Source of the DNA: Streptomyces smyrnaeus
Lineage (GTDB): Bacteria > Actinomycetota > Actinomycetes > Streptomycetales > Streptomycetaceae
Length of the DNA stretch: 64,000 bases
Assembly (NCBI RefSeq): GCF_017676345.1
Contig: NZ_JAFFZM010000023.1
Coordinates: 50,505 to 114,504, forward strand
Reading direction: 5' to 3'
Shown: positions 59,969-64,000 of the stretch, one piece after another
Position numbering within the stretch: position 1 is the first letter of the stretch
How the letters are laid out: each line of letters begins with the position of its first letter
Program-made: the position numbers and the translations under genes
Notes under the pieces: generated by a model
What the model saw: only the letters and a program-made list of their open reading frames with translations
What the model was told of the DNA's origin: nothing
Databases searched by the model: none

Positions 59969-61579
59969 ATGCGTGGCGCGAAGACGATGAAGTGGTCCGC
60001 TCTCGCGGCGGCCGTCGCCCTGGCGGCGACGGCCTGCGGCGGGTCGGGCGGCGACGGCGGCTCGGCCGCCGGCAAGCCCGCGGGGTACGTCTCGATTTTC
60101 AACGGCGAGCCGCAGCACCCGCTCCTGCCGTCCAACACGAACGAGAAGTTCGGCGGCTACGTCATCGACGCGCTGTTCACCGGACTCGTCGGCTACGACG
60201 CCAAGGGCGGACTGACCGACATGAACGCCGAGTCGGTCGACTCCAAGGACAACAAGACCTGGACGGTCAAACTCAAGAAGGGCTGGAAGTTCCACGACGG
60301 CACCGACGTGACCGCCGAGTCCTACGTCAAGGCCTGGAACTGGATGGCCAACGTCAAGAACAAGCAGGCCAACAGCTACTGGTTCGACGACATCAAGGGC
60401 TACCAGGACGTCCACCCGGAGAAGGGCGAGCCGAAGAAGGACGAGATGGAGGGGCTGAAGGTCGTCGACGACCACACCTTCACCATCGAGCTGTCCAAGC
60501 CGGTCCCGTACTTCGAGTACAAGCTGGGCTACAAGACCTTCACCCCGCTGCCCGAGTCCTTCTACAAGGACCCCAAGGGCTTCGGCCAGAAGCCGGTCGG
60601 CAACGGGCCCTACAAGTTCCAGAAGTGGACCCACAACAAGCTGATCCAGGTCAAGGCCGTCAGCAGCTACAAGGGCCCGAACAAGGCCAAGAACAAGGGC
60701 ATCCAGTTCAAGAACTACTCCAAGCTGGAGTCCGCCTACCAGGACGCCCTCTCCGGCAACCTGGACATGGTCGACGGTGTCGGCCCCAAGGACCTGCCCA
60801 AGCGCAAGGCCGACTTCGGTGACCGCGCCCTGGACGTGCCCTACGCGGGCACCCAGAGCATCGTCCCGGCCTTCTACTCCAAGCCGTTCAAGGACGTCGA
60901 CCCCAAGGTGATCCAGGGTCTGTCGATGGCCATCGACCGCGAGACGATCACCAAGACGGTCCTGCAGGGCACCCGCATCCCCTCCAAGGGCTTCACCCCG
61001 CCGCAGGTCAAGGGCTACCAGAAGCTCGACACCGATGTGCTGTCCTACAACCCGAAGAAGGCCAAGCAGTACATCAAGGAGGGCGGCGGGGTCCCGGGCA
61101 ACAAGATCTGGATCCAGTACAACGCCGACGGCGGGCACAAGGAGTGGGTGACCGCGGTCTGCAACAGCATCAAGAAGGCCACCGGCGTCACCTGCGTCGG
61201 TGACTCCAAGCCCGACTTCCAGACGGACCTGGAGGGCCGCCAGGCCAACAAGGTCAAGGGCATGTACCGGGGCGGCTGGCTCGCGGACTACCCGCTGAAC
61301 ATCAACTTCATGCAGGACCTGTACAAGACCGGCGCCTCCACCAACTACGGCCGGTTCTCCGACAAGAAGGTCGACGAGCTCTTCGACAAGGGCGACCACG
61401 CCGAGTCCCTGGACGAGTCCATCAAGGACTACCAGGCGGCGGAGAAGGAACTGCTGAAGAAGATGCCGGCCATCCCGCTGTGGGACTACGCGGCCAACAT
61501 CGTGCACAGCGAGAACATCGACGACGTGAAGGTCGGCTTCGACGGCAACGTCCTCCTGACCGACATCACCGTCAAGTAG
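59969..61579 (+). CDS. Oligopeptide ABC transporter substrate-binding lipoprotein
   Basis: OppA-type lipoprotein of 536 residues. Signal peptide with lipobox ATACGG (Cys22 region: LAATACGGSGG), then SBP_bac_5 features: FNGEPQHPLLPSNTNEKFGGYVIDALFTGLVGYD, WKFHDGTDVTAESYVKAWNWM, PVGNGPYKFQKW and SMAIDRETITKTVLQGTRIPSKGF. It delivers peptides to the permeases encoded next. GAGGAGG precedes ATG 59969. In S. coelicolor a similar set lies beside bldK (from memory); the order here (binding protein first) fits that sibling rather than bldK itself. Confidence 0.94.
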   Translation: MRGAKTMKWSALAAAVALAATACGGSGGDGGSAAGKPAGYVSIFNGEPQHPLLPSNTNEKFGGYVIDALFTGLVGYDAKGGLTDMNAESVDSKDNKTWTVKLKKGWKFHDGTDVTAESYVKAWNWMANVKNKQANSYWFDDIKGYQDVHPEKGEPKKDEMEGLKVVDDHTFTIELSKPVPYFEYKLGYKTFTPLPESFYKDPKGFGQKPVGNGPYKFQKWTHNKLIQVKAVSSYKGPNKAKNKGIQFKNYSKLESAYQDALSGNLDMVDGVGPKDLPKRKADFGDRALDVPYAGTQSIVPAFYSKPFKDVDPKVIQGLSMAIDRETITKTVLQGTRIPSKGFTPPQVKGYQKLDTDVLSYNPKKAKQYIKEGGGVPGNKIWIQYNADGGHKEWVTAVCNSIKKATGVTCVGDSKPDFQTDLEGRQANKVKGMYRGGWLADYPLNINFMQDLYKTGASTNYGRFSDKKVDELFDKGDHAESLDESIKDYQAAEKELLKKMPAIPLWDYAANIVHSENIDDVKVGFDGNVLLTDITVK

Positions 61580-61594
61580 CAGTACGTCGCCGAC

Positions 61595-61630
61595 GCCGGG
61601 CCGCCCGCGCTCTGCGCGGGCGGCACCGGC
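61595..61630 (+). terminator. Intercistronic hairpin after the binding-protein gene
   Basis: CCGCCCGCGC-TCT-GCGCGGGCGG (61601-61623), extended by GCCGG/CCGGC outside. This very stable stem should limit read-through to the permease genes and protect the binding-protein mRNA. Confidence 0.8.
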
Positions 61631-61665
61631 TGTCGCCTGATCTCCATTTCCGTTACGGAGGCACT

Positions 61666-62595
61666 ATGGGGCGCTATGTCGCGCGGCGACTGCTCCAGAT
61701 GATCCCGGTCTTCATCGGGTCGACTCTGCTGATCTTCTGCATGATGTACGCGCTGCCGGGCGACCCGGTGCGGGCGCTGTACGGCGAGAAGGCGCCCGAC
61801 CCGGCGCAGATCGCGGCCATCAAGCACCAGCTCGGACTGGATCTGCCCCTGTGGCACCAGTACTGGAACTACCTCACCGGGCTCTTCCAGGGGGACTTCG
61901 GCACCCAGATAGCCAGCCAGCGGCCGGTGTTCGACGTGATCGAGCAGGCGTTCCCCGTGACCATCCGGCTCACGCTCTTCGCCTTCGTCTTCACCGTCGT
62001 CGCGGGCATCCTGCTCGGCCTGGTCTCCGGTCTGCGCGCCGACAAGGCGCTCGACCGGATCGTGCTCGTCTTCACCCTGCTGCTGATCTCGGTCCCCAGC
62101 TTCGTGCTCGGCTTCCTCTTCCAGTACCTGTTCGCCTTCCAGCTCGGCTGGGTCACCCCCACCGTGCAGAACTCCCGGGACCTGGGGCAGCTGCTGTTGC
62201 CGGCGATCGTGCTGGCCGCGCTCTCCCTGGCCTACGTCACCCGGCTCACCCGCACCTCGGTGGCCGAGAACCTGCGCGCTGACTACATCCGTACGGCGAT
62301 CGCCAAGGGGCTGCCCCGGCGCCGGGTGGTCGGTGTGCACCTGCTGCGCAACTCCCTGATACCGGTGGTCACCTTCCTCGGTACCGACATCGGCTCCCTG
62401 ATGGCGGGCGCCGTCGTCACCGAAGGCATCTTCAACGTGCACGGTGTCGGCAACGCCATCTTCGAGGCGCTCAACCGGCGTGAGGGATCCACGGTGGTCG
62501 GCATCGCCACGCTGATCGTCATCGTCTACCTCGTCGCAAGCCTGCTCGTCGACCTGCTTTACGCGGTCCTGGACCCGAGGATCCGTTATGACTGA
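61666..62595 (+). CDS. Oligopeptide ABC transporter permease (OppB-type)
   Basis: Inner-membrane permease of 309 residues: six helices, starting MGRYVARRLLQMIPVFIGSTLLIFCMMYALPGDPV, typical OppB/DppB N-terminus, and the EAA motif near the C-terminal third (YIRTAIAKGLPRRRVVGVHLLRNSLIPVVTFLGTDIG). GGAGG precedes ATG 61666. It overlaps the next permease gene by 8 nt. Confidence 0.95.
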   Translation: MGRYVARRLLQMIPVFIGSTLLIFCMMYALPGDPVRALYGEKAPDPAQIAAIKHQLGLDLPLWHQYWNYLTGLFQGDFGTQIASQRPVFDVIEQAFPVTIRLTLFAFVFTVVAGILLGLVSGLRADKALDRIVLVFTLLLISVPSFVLGFLFQYLFAFQLGWVTPTVQNSRDLGQLLLPAIVLAALSLAYVTRLTRTSVAENLRADYIRTAIAKGLPRRRVVGVHLLRNSLIPVVTFLGTDIGSLMAGAVVTEGIFNVHGVGNAIFEALNRREGSTVVGIATLIVIVYLVASLLVDLLYAVLDPRIRYD

Positions 62596-63532
62596 GACCC
62601 TGGACACGGCCGCGAAGCTGCCCACCGCTCCCGACCCCGCCCCCACGGGCAAGGGCGAGAAGCCGGCCAAGGGCCGGAGCCTGTGGTCGGACGCCTGGCA
62701 CGACCTGCGGCGCAACCCGCTGTTCGTCGTCTCCGCCGTGCTGATCGTGCTGCTGCTGGCGATGGTCGCCTTCCCCAGCCTGTTCACCTCCGCCTCGCCC
62801 AACGACGCCGACCTGGCCAACCACTACCAGGGCGACCCCCACTACGGGCACTTCTTCGCCCCCGACTGGTTCGGCTACGACACCCAGGGCCGCTCGGTGT
62901 GGGCCCGGATGGTCTACGGCGCACGTGCCTCGGTGACCGTCGGCCTCCTGGTGACCCTGTCGGTGACCCTCTGCGGCGGCGTCGTCGGCATGGTGGCCGG
63001 ATACTTCGGCGGCTGGCTGGACAGCGTGCTGTCCCGGATCACCGACATGTTCCAGGGCATTCCGTTCCTGCTGGGCTCCATGGTGGTGCTCACCACGTTC
63101 ACCGACCGGAACGTGTGGGTCGTCAGCGCTGCCCTGCTCTTCCTGGGCTGGACCCAGATCGCCCGGGTGGCCCGGGGCGCCGTCATCACCGTCAAGCAGA
63201 GCGACTTCGTGCACGCGGCGAAGTCGCTGGGCGCGAGCACCATGCGGATCATGTTCCGGCACATCGTGCCCAACGCGCTGGCCCCCGTCGTGGTCGTCGC
63301 CACCACCGCGCTCGGCGGCTACATCGCCGCCGAGGCGACCCTCTCCTACCTGGGCATCGGCCTGGCCGCACCGGCCGTCTCCTGGGGCGTCGACGTGGAC
63401 ACCGGCAAGGACGCGCTGCGTACGGCGCCGCACATTCTCATATCCCCCGCCGTCATGGTGTCCCTCACCGTGCTGGCGTTCATCATGCTCGGCGATGCGG
63501 TCCGCAACGCCCTCGATCCGAAGAGCCGTTGA
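62588..63532 (+). CDS. Oligopeptide ABC transporter permease (OppC-type)
   Basis: Permease of 314 residues with a disordered 35-residue N-terminus, an OppC-like first helix (RRNPLFVVSAVLIVLLLAMVAFPSLF), the HFFAPDWFGYDTQGRSVWARMVYGARASVTVGLLV segment and the EAA loop FVHAAKSLGASTMRIMFRHIVPNALAPVVVVAT. It forms the membrane channel with the preceding OppB-type subunit; the genes overlap. Confidence 0.95.
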   Translation: MTETLDTAAKLPTAPDPAPTGKGEKPAKGRSLWSDAWHDLRRNPLFVVSAVLIVLLLAMVAFPSLFTSASPNDADLANHYQGDPHYGHFFAPDWFGYDTQGRSVWARMVYGARASVTVGLLVTLSVTLCGGVVGMVAGYFGGWLDSVLSRITDMFQGIPFLLGSMVVLTTFTDRNVWVVSAALLFLGWTQIARVARGAVITVKQSDFVHAAKSLGASTMRIMFRHIVPNALAPVVVVATTALGGYIAAEATLSYLGIGLAAPAVSWGVDVDTGKDALRTAPHILISPAVMVSLTVLAFIMLGDAVRNALDPKSR

Positions 63533-63548
63533 GGGAGGCGCGTCCAAC

Positions 63549-64000
63549 ATGACCCTGCTCGAAGTGCGTGATCTGCACGTCGACTTCCAGACCCGGGACG
63601 GTGTCGTCAAGGCCGTCAACGGTGTCAACTACAGCGTCGAGGCAGGCGAGACGCTCGCGGTGCTCGGCGAGTCCGGCTCCGGCAAGTCGGTGACCGCCCA
63701 GGCGGTGATGGGCATCCTCGACATGCCGCCCGGCCGTATCCCCAAGGGCGAGATCCTCTTCCACGGCGAGGACATGCTCACCATGTCCAAGGAGGAGCGG
63801 CGCAAGATCCGCGGCGCCCGGATCGCGATGATCTTCCAGGATGCGCTCTCGTCGCTCAATCCGGTGCTGACGGTGGGCTATCAGCTGGCCGAGATGTTCC
63901 GGGTCCACCAGGGCCTGGGCCGCAAGGAGGCCAAGGCCAAGGCGGTCGAGCTGATGGAGCGGGTGAAGATCCCCGCGGCCAAGGCCCGGGTGAACGACTA
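63549..64000 (+). CDS. Oligopeptide ABC transporter ATP-binding protein, partial
   Basis: First 150 residues of an OppD-type ATPase; the gene continues past the right edge. Walker A is LGESGSGKSVTAQAVMG, and the Q-loop IFQDALSSLNPVLTVGYQLAEMFRVHQGL is typical of peptide importers. GGGAGG lies 9 nt before ATG 63549. Walker B and the signature motif lie outside the window. Confidence 0.95.
   Translation, partial: MTLLEVRDLHVDFQTRDGVVKAVNGVNYSVEAGETLAVLGESGSGKSVTAQAVMGILDMPPGRIPKGEILFHGEDMLTMSKEERRKIRGARIAMIFQDALSSLNPVLTVGYQLAEMFRVHQGLGRKEAKAKAVELMERVKIPAAKARVND

Overview
The window is high-GC actinobacterial DNA and is almost certainly from a Streptomyces chromosome. The reasons are the very strong G/C bias in third codon positions, frequent GTG/TTG starts, ATGA-type overlaps, a WhiB-like protein, large GAF/PAS-SpoIIE phosphatases, CYP157/CYP154-like P450s, and housekeeping synteny that (from memory) resembles S. 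coelicolor around SCO5044-SCO5121. No tRNA, rRNA, IS element or CRISPR array was seen.

Left core block (1-12.6 kb): class I fumarase (partial, runs off the left edge), a DUF1707/LiaF-like protein, a WhiB-like regulator, GlpX fructose-1,6-bisphosphatase, a DUF4245 membrane-anchored protein, a nitroreductase with a palindromic operator candidate, XseA/XseB, an amino-acid permease, IspH, a DUF6542 protein and YchF.

Variable block (12.6-49.8 kb): it opens with the decayed remnant of a TIM-barrel sugar isomerase. A CYP157-like plus CYP154-like P450 pair follows, present without the conservon genes that usually accompany such pairs, and then a RibD/DHFR-like reductase. The first RiPP locus is a compact class I (FxLD-type) lanthipeptide set: precursor (17512-17664), LanC, LanB. 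Next come a lipoprotein, a BCCT transporter, a VOC protein, an MFS/ArsR pair, a GntR regulator, a SPOR-like peptide and two large SpoIIE-type phosphatases with anti-sigma-like ATPase domains, followed by a response regulator whose receiver lacks the phospho-aspartate.

The highlight is a lasso peptide locus at 41.8-46.7 kb. A 41-codon precursor gene (41872-41997) encodes a YxxPxLxxxGxF leader and the 20-residue core CLPSGDCPDFLGCGRALWCI. That core has the exact Cys1/Cys7/Asp9/Cys13/Cys19 layout of class I (siamycin/sviceucin-type) lasso peptides. It is followed by a strong stem-loop, an asparagine-synthetase-like cyclase, a PqqD-like RRE protein, a transglutaminase-like leader peptidase and an ABC exporter. 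On both sides lie a NarL-type two-component system and an ABC transporter, and a PAP2 phosphatase lies to the right. Together these look like a lipid-II-type envelope-stress sensing and immunity shell, but that role is inferred.

Right core block (49.9-64 kb): a succinate dehydrogenase/fumarate reductase operon (membrane subunit, SdhA, SdhB), a small coiled-coil protein, a Uma2-family protein, an unusual solute-binding lipoprotein with long charged inserts, TypA/BipA, and an oligopeptide ABC importer (binding protein, two permeases, ATPase running off the right edge). Strong intercistronic hairpins sit between a highly needed first gene and its partners in the lasso and oligopeptide operons, and a weaker one in the lanthipeptide operon, which suggests differential expression.
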